Shown one piece after another: positions 15,385 through 22,675 of a stretch of DNA of 64,000 nt. Origin of the DNA: Arthrobacter russicus (GTDB lineage: Bacteria > Actinomycetota > Actinomycetes > Actinomycetales > Micrococcaceae); NCBI RefSeq assembly GCF_031454135.1, contig NZ_JAVDQF010000001.1, forward strand, positions 3,534,001 to 3,598,000, in the 5' to 3' direction. The stretch's first letter is position 1; the number at the start of each line of letters is the position of its first letter. A program made the translations under genes and the position numbers. Below the pieces are notes generated by a model. It saw only the letters and a list, made by a program, of their open reading frames with translations. It searched no databases and was not told the DNA's origin.

Positions 15385-15962
15385 TTGAGGGCGGCTTGGG
15401 CGACGTTGGCGCCCAAGGTGAAGGTGTTCAGACCGTTTTCCGAGGTGATCGACAGGCTGATCGTCTCTTTTCCGTCACTGCGGACGAAATCCTTGCTGAG
15501 CAGACCGCCCGAGGCGTCGCCGGCCAGCAAGCTGAAGCCCTGATCCGTGAAAGCCTTGGTGTAGAAGGCCACGATGTCGTCGTTGCTGGCGGTGGTGGTG
15601 GCGACGAGCGATGCCGCGGCAGGGTCTTTGCTCTTGTCGAAGGCGCTCTGCTTGACTTGGGCTCCGGTGAACAAAGGCAAGAGCGTGCTGGGGAACCCGC
15701 CGACCAGATTGCCGACGGTCGAGGTGGCTTGGGCGGAGGCGGTGCCCGGGGTGGACTCCGACGGCGTCGCCGGGCTGCTCGGCGAATCGGCAGACGTCGT
15801 GCTGGTGCTGGGCTGCGGCTGCGGTTCCGCGGTGCTGCAAGCGCCCAACGCCGCGATGCAGAGCAAAGCCCCGGCCGCAATCGAAAGGGTCTTCGTGGTC
15901 GATGTCTGCGGGGTCCTGGTCTTCGCGGGCGCTGCCGGCGAAGCCGCTGGGCGTTCAGTCAT
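15381..15962 (-). CDS. Putative lipoprotein
   Basis: The N-terminus has a hydrophobic stretch ending in the lipobox ALGAC, then a Ser/Thr/Pro-rich linker and a soluble domain of about 110 residues (DDIVAFYTKAFTDQGFSLL, KETISLSITSENGLNTFTLG). The family is not recognised. It should be anchored to the outer face of the membrane. It precedes the polyprenyl synthase gene with a 4-nt overlap. Confidence 0.75.
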   Translation of the reverse strand: MTERPAASPAAPAKTRTPQTSTTKTLSIAAGALLCIAALGACSTAEPQPQPSTSTTSADSPSSPATPSESTPGTASAQATSTVGNLVGGFPSTLLPLFTGAQVKQSAFDKSKDPAAASLVATTTASNDDIVAFYTKAFTDQGFSLLAGDASGGLLSKDFVRSDGKETISLSITSENGLNTFTLGANVAQAALK

Positions 15963-15969
15963 GGTTTCC

Positions 15970-15975
15970 AGTCTA
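15970..15975 (-). promoter_or_regulatory. -10 element (TAGACT) of the lipoprotein operon
   Basis: On the minus strand TAGACT is followed by 7 nt and the ATG at 15962. It lies 18 bp from the opposing dinB -10, so the two divergent promoters share their -35 regions. Confidence 0.6.
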
Positions 15976-15993
15976 ACTGTCGGTGCCTGGAAC

Positions 15994-15999
15994 TATCAT
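15994..15999 (+). promoter_or_regulatory. -10 element (TATCAT) of dinB
   Basis: TATCAT ends 9 nt before the ATG at 16009; the mRNA would have a leader of only a few bases. No LexA-type box was seen. Confidence 0.45.
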
Positions 16000-16008
16000 G
16001 GAGTTGCT

Positions 16009-17295
16009 ATGGCCCCCGGTGCAATTGACCCCCAGGAGCCCGGTGGCGGACTACCGGCCGGGCGCGATTTCCAGGCTGCTCCGGGCCGGGGGGAAACTCC
16101 TCAGCAGCATGCCGATTGCGGCATCCTGCACGTTGACATGGATGCCTTTTTCGTGGCGGTCGAACAGCTGGAACGGCCGGATCTGGTCGGCAAACCGATG
16201 ATCGTCGGATTCCCGCACGGGCGCTCGGTGGTGCTTTCGGCCTCCTACGAGGCGCGGGCTTTCGGTGTCCGTTCGGCGATGCCGATGGCCGCGGCGATCA
16301 GATTGTGCCCGCAGGCGGTGATTTGCGAGCCTCGGCACCAGCGGTACTACGAAGTGTCCAAGCAGCTGATGGCGATCTTCGAATCGATGACCGACAAAGT
16401 GGAGCCGCTCAGCGTGGACGAGGCTTTTTTGGACGTTTCCGGAGCCCGGTTGCGGCTCGGTTCCCCGCTTGAGATTGCGCGGTTGATCCGGCGCCGGGTC
16501 CGGGCCGAACTCGGGATCACGGCGTCGGTCGGCGTGGCCGCGAGCAAATTCGTTGCGAAAATCGCGTCGACCCGTTGCAAACCGGACGGGCTGCTGCTGA
16601 TCCCGGCCGAGGAGACCGTGGCCTATTTGCACACCTTGCCGGCCCAGGCGCTGTGGGGCGTCGGCGCCAAGACCACGAAAGTGCTGGAAAGCCGGGGCAT
16701 CCACACTGTGGAGCAGATCGCCAAAACCCCAGTAGCGCTGCTGCGCCGGATGCTCGGCGCCACGGGCGAGCACGTGCACCGGCTCTCCTGGGGGATCGAT
16801 CCGCGTCCGGTGACTGCGCTGCGGGTGGACAAAAGCATCGGGGCGGAGGAGACCTTCGGCGAAGACACCACCGACGATGTGCTGCTGCACCGGGAATTGC
16901 TCCGGCTCGCGCACCGGACCGGGAGCCGGTTGCGGGCTGCCGGCTATTCCGCCCGAACGGTTGCGATCAAACTCCGCTATGAGGACTTTTCCACGATCAC
17001 CCGCTCGCGCACGGTTCCGGTTCCGGTGGACAGCGCGCAATTGATGTACCAGGAAGCGGTGAAGCTGTTGCGAAATCTGGGTGATCGTCCGATGGCGGTG
17101 CGGCTGATCGGCTTGCGTGCGGAAAATTTGGAATCCAGCGCGCAGGCCGCAGTGCAGCTGAGCTTCGAGCGCAGTGAAGACAATTGGCGCAGCGCCGAAG
17201 CGGTGATGGACGCCGTCGGCCACCGCTTCGGCGCCGAGCAGGTGGTTCCGGCCCGGCTGCTGCGCAAGGCCCCGCCAAAGCTTACCGATGGGTAA
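16009..17295 (+). CDS. dinB: DNA polymerase IV (Y-family)
   Basis: This is a translesion polymerase. The palm motif ILHVDMDAFFVAVEQLERPDL, the finger residues YEARAFGVRSAMPM and the catalytic SVDEAFLDVSG are all present, followed by the helix-hairpin-helix thumb (LWGVGAKTTKVLESRGIHTV) and the little-finger domain. About 35 extra residues precede the core. The ATG at 16009 lies just downstream of a good -10; the frame is open further upstream but runs through the divergent lipoprotein gene. It has no C-terminal clamp-binding motif that I can recognise with certainty. Confidence 0.9.
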   Translation: MAPGAIDPQEPGGGLPAGRDFQAAPGRGETPQQHADCGILHVDMDAFFVAVEQLERPDLVGKPMIVGFPHGRSVVLSASYEARAFGVRSAMPMAAAIRLCPQAVICEPRHQRYYEVSKQLMAIFESMTDKVEPLSVDEAFLDVSGARLRLGSPLEIARLIRRRVRAELGITASVGVAASKFVAKIASTRCKPDGLLLIPAEETVAYLHTLPAQALWGVGAKTTKVLESRGIHTVEQIAKTPVALLRRMLGATGEHVHRLSWGIDPRPVTALRVDKSIGAEETFGEDTTDDVLLHRELLRLAHRTGSRLRAAGYSARTVAIKLRYEDFSTITRSRTVPVPVDSAQLMYQEAVKLLRNLGDRPMAVRLIGLRAENLESSAQAAVQLSFERSEDNWRSAEAVMDAVGHRFGAEQVVPARLLRKAPPKLTDG

Positions 17296-17506
17296 CGACT
17301 GCGGGTAGGAAGGCTTCCCGGCTTTCGGTTCTCAGCCAAGAAGCCTATTCTTAAAGGTACGACGACGATGAATCGCTTCCGCCGGCAGTGCGAGTGTGAA
17401 GTCCGAGTCAACACTGGGAACCAGAAGCATGCCGCGGTTCGTTGGGTTGGTTGAGGCCGAGCCAATGGCAAGGCGTGATGACGGCATTGACCTGAAGGAG
17501 GTCGTG

Positions 17507-17875
17507 ATGCCCCTGTCGGAGCACGAACAGAGGCTGCTCGATCAGTTGGAGCAGCAGTTGCATGAGACCGATCCGAAGTTTGCCAGCGCGCTCGGAAACG
17601 ATCGCGCCCGGACGCTGTCCACCAGGCATATCGTCTTCGGCGTCCTGATCAGCATCGTCGGCATCCTGGTGTTGCTCCTGGGCGTCGGCATCCAGCAGAT
17701 CGTGGTCGGCGTGCTCGGATTCCTGGTGATGGGCGTCGGCGTTTATGTGGCGACCGTCCGCAAGGGAACGGTCAAAACCCCGGCTTCTGACGACGGCGCG
17801 AAAGTCGGCAAGGCGAAGAGCGGGTTCATGAGCAACCTCGAAGAGCGTTGGGACGAACGGCGTCGTGGCGAGTAG
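17507..17875 (+). CDS. DUF3040 membrane protein
   Basis: The N-terminus MPLSEHEQRLLDQLEQQLHETDPKFA is the diagnostic segment of the DUF3040 family, small actinobacterial proteins of unknown function. Two transmembrane helices (IVFGVLISIVGILVLLLGVG and IVVGVLGFLVMGVGVYVA) follow, then a basic tail. A strong AAGGAGGT site precedes the ATG at 17507. It lies directly upstream of the division cluster, a common placement for this family. Confidence 0.85.
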   Translation: MPLSEHEQRLLDQLEQQLHETDPKFASALGNDRARTLSTRHIVFGVLISIVGILVLLLGVGIQQIVVGVLGFLVMGVGVYVATVRKGTVKTPASDDGAKVGKAKSGFMSNLEERWDERRRGE

Positions 17876-17890
17876 CCGCGATTGTGCTGA

Positions 17891-17992
17891 TTGACGATCG
17901 AAGCCCTGCAGTAGTCTGCGGGGCGGGCGGACCGGCTCGGTAGGAGAGATTCGGTCCGCAGGATAGGCCCCGGTAGCTGCCGGGGCTTTTTT
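17891..17992 (+). ncRNA. Candidate small RNA or processed 3' UTR ending in a terminator
   Basis: A possible promoter (TTGACG at 17891-17896, TAGTCT at 17912-17917, 15-nt spacer) is followed by a hairpin (GCGGACCG with CGGTCCGC) and then a canonical intrinsic terminator. No open frame of interest lies inside. It may instead be the structured 3' end of the DUF3040 mRNA. Confidence 0.3.
17967..17992 (+). terminator. Canonical intrinsic terminator before the mraZ leader
   Basis: Stem GCCCCGG (17967-17973) with CCGGGGC (17980-17986), 6-nt loop and six T residues. It ends transcription from the DUF3040 side, so mraZ must have its own promoter downstream. Confidence 0.9.
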
Positions 17993-18122
17993 GTGCCCGG
18001 AAACCGGGGCGAACCGGAGCGCCCCGCGTTGCGCGTGGCAACTCCCGGGTGAATGCCTGAGCTAGCCAGCCGGAATCGGCATCGACCCGGGCGACGGCTT
18101 CCGGACTTGAGCCGCAGTATTG

Positions 18123-18139
18123 CCTCCACTTTCCTCCAC
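18123..18139 (-). promoter_or_regulatory. Upstream MraZ-type box pair (reverse orientation)
   Basis: On the minus strand this reads GTGGAGGAAAGTGGAGG: two GTGGA units spaced exactly 10 nt. It lies 281 nt before mraZ, in a 428-nt gap without genes. Confidence 0.45.
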
Positions 18140-18144
18140 GCTGG

Positions 18145-18179
18145 CTGGACTGTGCCGCAAAACAACTGGACTGTGCCGC
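18145..18179 (+). repeat. Tandem 14-nt direct repeat, period 21
   Basis: CTGGACTGTGCCGC occurs at 18145-18158 and 18166-18179, each followed by AAAA within two bases. A 21-bp period puts both copies on the same face of the helix. Confidence 0.7.
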
Positions 18180-18253
18180 CAAAAACTAAGCGCATGGCGG
18201 AACGCGCGGGATCCGAGCTCCGTGGCGATGCGTTACAGCGGGTGTTGGTCAAA

Positions 18254-18275
18254 TTTCCCTCCACTTTCCTCCCTG
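18254..18275 (-). promoter_or_regulatory. Second reverse MraZ-type box (degenerate)
   Basis: The minus strand reads AGGGAGGAAAGTGGAGGG, with one full GTGGA unit and a degenerate unit 10 nt away. It shares the GGAAAGTGGAGG core with the site at 18123. Confidence 0.35.
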
Positions 18276-18351
18276 TGCAAAAAGTCCCTAGAAATAAAGG
18301 GAAAAGAAGTGAAAATTTCGGCGACACACAGGAATGAAAGCCAGACGCGCG

Positions 18352-18387
18352 TTGACGGTGGTGGATTGTGGAGTAAAGTGGAGCGTG
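18352..18387 (+). promoter_or_regulatory. mraZ promoter with three 10-bp-period GTGG(A/T) boxes
   Basis: Units GTGGT, GTGGA and GTGGA start at 18358, 18368 and 18378. A -35-like TTGACG (18352) and TAAAGT (18374) overlap them, so a bound protein would block or adjust the promoter. E. coli MraZ binds TGGGN units and Mycoplasma MraZ AAAGTG units, both with a 10-bp period. Autoregulation by MraZ is the best explanation. Confidence 0.6.
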
Positions 18388-18420
18388 TAAGAGGGCGGTG
18401 GTGAATCGGGAGGTGGCGAG

Positions 18421-18852
18421 GTGTTCCTTGGGACTCACTCACCGCGCCTCGATGAAAAAGGGAGGTTGATCCTCCCCGCCAAATTCCGGGATGAGCTCGG
18501 CAACGGTTTGGTCCTCACCCGAGGGCAGGAACGTTGCATCTACGTCTTCAGCCAGCGGGAATTCGAACGAGTGCACGAGCAGATGCGGGAGGCCCCGATT
18601 TCCTCCCGGCAGGCACGCGATTACATTCGGGTTTTCCTTTCTGGAGCGTCGGACGAAATGCCGGACAAGCAAGGGCGGGTCACGATTCCGCCGGCGCTTC
18701 GGGCGTATGCCGGCTTGGACCGGGAGTTGGCCGTGATCGGCGCCGGCACCCGGGCTGAAATCTGGGATGCGGCAGCCTGGAACGACTACCTCCTGGAGAA
18801 GGAAACCGCCTTCTCCGACACCGACGACAACGACATACCCGGAATCTTCTGA
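18421..18852 (+). CDS. mraZ: Transcriptional regulator MraZ
   Basis: The 143-residue protein contains two AbrB-like SpoVT/MraZ domains: [25 protein letters not shown] and the second half [21 protein letters not shown]. It forms ring-shaped oligomers that bind direct repeats in its own promoter and tunes the dcw operon. The GTG start has GGGAGG about 8 nt upstream. Repeats of the expected form lie in the promoter. A gap of 160 nt separates it from rsmH, in which I see no other gene or hairpin. Confidence 0.95.
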   Translation: MFLGTHSPRLDEKGRLILPAKFRDELGNGLVLTRGQERCIYVFSQREFERVHEQMREAPISSRQARDYIRVFLSGASDEMPDKQGRVTIPPALRAYAGLDRELAVIGAGTRAEIWDAAAWNDYLLEKETAFSDTDDNDIPGIF

Positions 18853-19012
18853 CGGATCTTGGATGAGATCTCCAGCCGCCCGGCCCCTCCTGACGCACCT
18901 TCCCCGGTGTCAGGCGGAGCGCATGGTGCGGAGGGGGATCTGGTCCAAGAACCACAGACGGGCCGGAGAGCTTCGCATCAGACCGCAGGGAACCAGGCAG
19001 GGGAGAGCAGCA

Positions 19013-20017
19013 GTGGCAAACACACCACCGCCCGAGGCGTCTTCCCGGCATGTACCGGTGCTGCGGGACCGTTGCGTCAACTTGCTCGCGCCGGGCATTG
19101 AATCCGCGAATGCGCAGGGCCGCCGCGCAGTGGTCATCGATGCCACGCTGGGCATGGGCGGGCACAGCGAGGCCCTGCTGCAGCGCTTCGAAGAACTCCA
19201 CCTGATCGGCATCGACCGGGACCTCCAAGCCTTGGATCTCGCCGGTAGCCGATTGCAGGAATTCGAGGACCGGACCGATTTGGTGCACGCGGTCTACGAC
19301 GAGATTGCCGAAGTGCTCGAGGATCTCGGCATCGATCCGATCGGCGGCGTGGACGGGGTCCTGATGGATTTGGGCGTGTCCTCGTTGCAGCTCGACGAAG
19401 TGGACCGGGGTTTCGCCTACTCCTATGACGCTCCGCTGGACATGCGGATGGACACCAGCCGGGGCCAGAGCGCTGCCGAGGTGGTGAACAACTATTCGGA
19501 AGCGGAGCTGGCCGCTTTGATCCGCCGCTGGGGCGAAGAAAAATTCTCCGGCCGGATCGCCAACCGGATTGTTGCGGCCCGGGCGGATCGTCCGTTCCGC
19601 ACGACCGCGGAATTGGTCGAAGTCATCCGGCAGGCGGTGCCGGCTGCGGCCGCACGCACCGGCGGGCACCCCGCGAAACGCACCTTCCAGGCGCTCCGCA
19701 TCGAAGTCAACGAAGAACTCGTGGTGTTGGAGCGGGCAGTTCCCGCCGCCGTCGACGCCCTCGGCATCGGTGGCCGGGCGGTGGTGATGTCCTACCACTC
19801 TTTGGAAGACAAGATCGTGAAGAAGGTCTTCAGTGCCGGAGCGACTTCGGCGGCGCCTCCGGGGTTTCCGGTGGAGCTGGATTCGCAGAAGCCGGACCTG
19901 AAGATCCTGACCAAGGGCACCGAAGTGCCCACTGAGGCCGAAATAGCAGAAAACCCCAGAGCCGCGTCGGCGCGGCTGCGGGCAGTCGAACGAATCCGGC
20001 AGAGGAGAACCCCATGA
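19013..20017 (+). CDS. rsmH: 16S rRNA (cytosine-1402-N4) methyltransferase
   Basis: RsmH (MraW) methylates C1402 of 16S rRNA near the P site. Visible signatures are RHVPVL at the start of the domain, the SAM-binding [36 protein letters not shown], and the C-terminal [17 protein letters not shown]. The GTG at 19013 follows GGGGAG at ribosome-binding distance; the frame extends upstream to 18767 but across mraZ. The gene overlaps ftsL by 4 nt. Confidence 0.95.
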   Translation: MANTPPPEASSRHVPVLRDRCVNLLAPGIESANAQGRRAVVIDATLGMGGHSEALLQRFEELHLIGIDRDLQALDLAGSRLQEFEDRTDLVHAVYDEIAEVLEDLGIDPIGGVDGVLMDLGVSSLQLDEVDRGFAYSYDAPLDMRMDTSRGQSAAEVVNNYSEAELAALIRRWGEEKFSGRIANRIVAARADRPFRTTAELVEVIRQAVPAAAARTGGHPAKRTFQALRIEVNEELVVLERAVPAAVDALGIGGRAVVMSYHSLEDKIVKKVFSAGATSAAPPGFPVELDSQKPDLKILTKGTEVPTEAEIAENPRAASARLRAVERIRQRRTP

Positions 20018-20715
20018 GCGCCGCCGCACAGAACGCAGGCAATGCCCGGAAGGCGTCATTGAGCGCTGTCGTGGGCAACACCGCGCGCAAATTGTCCGGG
20101 GACAATCTGCCCGGCCGCCCGGGTGCGGGCGCCAAACGGGAACGCACTCCGTTGTCGGTCGTGGCCGGGGCTCCGGCCCGGCGGACCGTGCCGTTCGCGG
20201 TTTTCTGCCTTTTGGCCCTGGTTGCCGCCTTGGCCACGGTACTGGTGCTGAACATCTCGGTTTCTTCCAGCCAGTACGAACTGGTGAAGCTGAAAAATGA
20301 CCAAAGCAGCTTGAACAAGACCAACCAGGATCTGACACAGCAGCTGCAAAATGCCCAGGCTCCGCAGAATCTGACCAACAAGGCGCGAGAATTGGGAATG
20401 GTCAGCGCGGCGTCGACGGGACAGATCAATGTGGACACGGGAACAGTTGCCGGGAATCCCAGCCCGGCAGCAGCGGCGGACAAGCCGCTGCCGATCATTG
20501 CCGCGCCGGCGCTTCCCGGAACCGCGGGCAACCCCGCAAATCCGGGCAGTGCCGGGAATCCGGGAGCTGCTGCCAACTCGGGCGCTCCCGCGGGCCAACC
20601 GGCCGGAACTCCCAGCGGCCAACCGGCCGGCACGACACCGCCGGCCGCTGCAGCAGCACCGCCGGTGGAACTGTACGGCGGAAGCATTCCGTCGCCGCTG
20701 CAGAAGGCTCCTTGA
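20014..20715 (+). CDS. ftsL: Cell division protein FtsL-like
   Basis: The protein has about 60 cytoplasmic residues, one transmembrane helix ([21 protein letters not shown]), and a periplasm-side coiled coil ([23 protein letters not shown]) ending at the conserved [11 protein letters not shown]. This is the bitopic FtsL/DivIC topology. A long Gly/Pro/Ala-rich tail of about 100 residues follows, unlike E. coli FtsL. The position between rsmH and ftsI is that of ftsL. Its ATG overlaps the rsmH stop. Confidence 0.8.
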   Translation: MSAAAQNAGNARKASLSAVVGNTARKLSGDNLPGRPGAGAKRERTPLSVVAGAPARRTVPFAVFCLLALVAALATVLVLNISVSSSQYELVKLKNDQSSLNKTNQDLTQQLQNAQAPQNLTNKARELGMVSAASTGQINVDTGTVAGNPSPAAAADKPLPIIAAPALPGTAGNPANPGSAGNPGAAANSGAPAGQPAGTPSGQPAGTTPPAAAAAPPVELYGGSIPSPLQKAP

Positions 20716-20769
20716 TTCCGAGACCAACCCAAGCCATGAACCCGATGTGAAATGTAATGAGGACTTTCC

Positions 20770-22605
20770 GTGCCAGGACAGCTGAACGGCGCCCCGCAAG
20801 CGAGTAAGCCGAAGAAAATCCCGCCGGCGAAGCTCTCCGCCAAGGCGAGACGGAGGCTCCGCTTCGGCTTGGGCTTCATGCTCGCCCTGCTGCTGCTGAT
20901 CTCCGGCAAGCTGGTGTTGGTGCAGGGCCTGGACCTGGGCGGCTATGCCCAGGCCGCGACCAATCAACTCACCGAGACGCAGACGCTTGCCGCGAACCGC
21001 GGCCAAATCGTCGATGCCAACGGCAAGGTGCTTGCGCAATCCGTGGTGCGTTACGACATCGTGATCGATCAGGTCAACAACGTGGCCGGCGATCCGTTCA
21101 AGCGGGTCAACCAGAGCAAACAGGTCACCGAAGAGATCAGCCGGGACCAGGGGTTGAGCGAACTCGCCGATGCGCTCGGCATGAAGCCCGAAGACGTCCG
21201 GACCCTGGCGACCGGTACCGCGAAATACCAAGTGTTGGCCAAAGCCGTCACCCCGGAGGTGGAAGCCAAGGTCGCCGCGCTGCGGGTGCCCGGCGTCGCC
21301 TCGGTGCCGATCGAGCAACGGGTCTACCCCTTGGGCCAAGTGGCCGGGAACATCGTGGGTTACACCGGGGAAAACAGCGACAAACCGGGTGTCGTGGCCG
21401 GCAACGCCGGAATCGAACAGACCTTCAACGAGCAACTGACCGGCCAAGACGGCTCCCGGACCTATCAGCGAGGCCGGGACGGCATCATCATTCCGAGCGC
21501 CCCGGCCCAGGTCAAGCCGGCGGTCGACGGCCAGACCGTCAAGCTGACGATCAACAGCGACATTCAGTATCTGGCCCAACAGGCGATCCGCAACCAGGTG
21601 CAGACCCTGAATGCGCAATGGGGCAATATCGTGGTGGTCCAAGTGAAGACCGGCAACATCATCGCGATCGCCGAGGACACCACGGTCGACCCCAACAACC
21701 CCGGAGCCACGGCTCCGGAGTCCAGGGCCTCCCGAGCAGTCACCAACGCGATCGAGCCTGGATCGACTGAAAAGTCGGTCACCGCATCGGCAGCGATCGA
21801 GGAAGGCAAGGTCACCCCGGGAACGCAGTTGACGATTCCGCCGACGTTCACGATCGACGGGCAGACCTTCACCGATGCGGAGCCGCATGGCACGATCAAC
21901 CGGACTTTCGCCGGGGTGATCGGGGAATCCCTGAATACCGGAACCGTGATGGTGGGATCGCAATTGACCCCGCAGCAGCGCTACGACTATCTGAACAAGT
22001 TCGGCGTGGGCCAAACGACCGGAATCCCGCTGCCCGGTGAAGCCCAAGGCATTTTGGCCACTCCGGACAAATGGGACGGGCGTCAGCAGTACACGGTGCT
22101 CTTCGGCCAGGGTGTGGCGCAGACTCCGCTGCAGACCGCGATGATCTACCAAACCATCGCCAACAATGGCGTGCGCTTGCAGCCGAGGCTGGTCGATTCG
22201 GTGACCGATGCCAACGGCAAGGAGACCAAAATGCCGGGGGCCGCGGCCACCGACGTGATTTCACCGAGCACCGCCCAGCAGATGCGGGACATCTTGGAAG
22301 GCGTTGCGACGCAGTATTCCTACAACAAGCTCGGGATCCCGGGTTACCGGGTCGGCGGCAAGACCGGCACGGCGGAGTCTCCAGGGGCGAATGGCGCCTT
22401 CGACGGCTATACTGCTTCTTTTGTCGGTATGGCTCCGATGGAAGATCCGGAATACGTGGTCCTGGTGACCGTGCAGCGGCCGCAGGGGAACATTTTCGGG
22501 ATCACCCAGGGGCCGGTGTTCGACCAAGTGATGGGACAGGTGTTGCAGGACTATTCGGTGCCGCCCTCGACCACGCCGCCGGTGAAATTGCCGCAGACAT
22601 GGTGA
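20770..22605 (+). CDS. ftsI: Septal peptidoglycan transpeptidase FtsI (class B PBP)
   Basis: After a basic cytoplasmic head and one membrane anchor (FMLALLLLISGKLVL) come the class B dimerisation region (ANRGQIVDANGKVLA) and the penicillin-binding domain. The active-site tetrad is IEPGSTEK, followed by GESLNTG as SxN and GGKTGTAES as KTG. It cross-links peptidoglycan at the septum with FtsW. The start is GTG 54 nt after ftsL. The STEK replaces the more common STFK but keeps Ser and Lys. Confidence 0.9.
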   Translation: MPGQLNGAPQASKPKKIPPAKLSAKARRRLRFGLGFMLALLLLISGKLVLVQGLDLGGYAQAATNQLTETQTLAANRGQIVDANGKVLAQSVVRYDIVIDQVNNVAGDPFKRVNQSKQVTEEISRDQGLSELADALGMKPEDVRTLATGTAKYQVLAKAVTPEVEAKVAALRVPGVASVPIEQRVYPLGQVAGNIVGYTGENSDKPGVVAGNAGIEQTFNEQLTGQDGSRTYQRGRDGIIIPSAPAQVKPAVDGQTVKLTINSDIQYLAQQAIRNQVQTLNAQWGNIVVVQVKTGNIIAIAEDTTVDPNNPGATAPESRASRAVTNAIEPGSTEKSVTASAAIEEGKVTPGTQLTIPPTFTIDGQTFTDAEPHGTINRTFAGVIGESLNTGTVMVGSQLTPQQRYDYLNKFGVGQTTGIPLPGEAQGILATPDKWDGRQQYTVLFGQGVAQTPLQTAMIYQTIANNGVRLQPRLVDSVTDANGKETKMPGAAATDVISPSTAQQMRDILEGVATQYSYNKLGIPGYRVGGKTGTAESPGANGAFDGYTASFVGMAPMEDPEYVVLVTVQRPQGNIFGITQGPVFDQVMGQVLQDYSVPPSTTPPVKLPQTW

Positions 22606-22611
22606 TCTGCA

Positions 22612-22637
22612 TGCCCGGGATCCAAGGATTCCGGGCA
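22612..22637 (+). other. Intercistronic hairpin between ftsI and murE
   Basis: TGCCCGG (22612-22618) pairs with CCGGGCA (22631-22637) over a 12-nt loop in the 70-nt gap. It could be a partial terminator or an RNA-stability element; there is no T-tract. Confidence 0.4.
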
Positions 22638-22675
22638 ACGGGCCACCAGAACGAATTCCAAAGAAAGTAACCGCA

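Noticed and set aside
15574-16008. Upstream extension of dinB
   Set aside because: It runs antisense through the lipoprotein gene, and a -10 element lies just before 16009.
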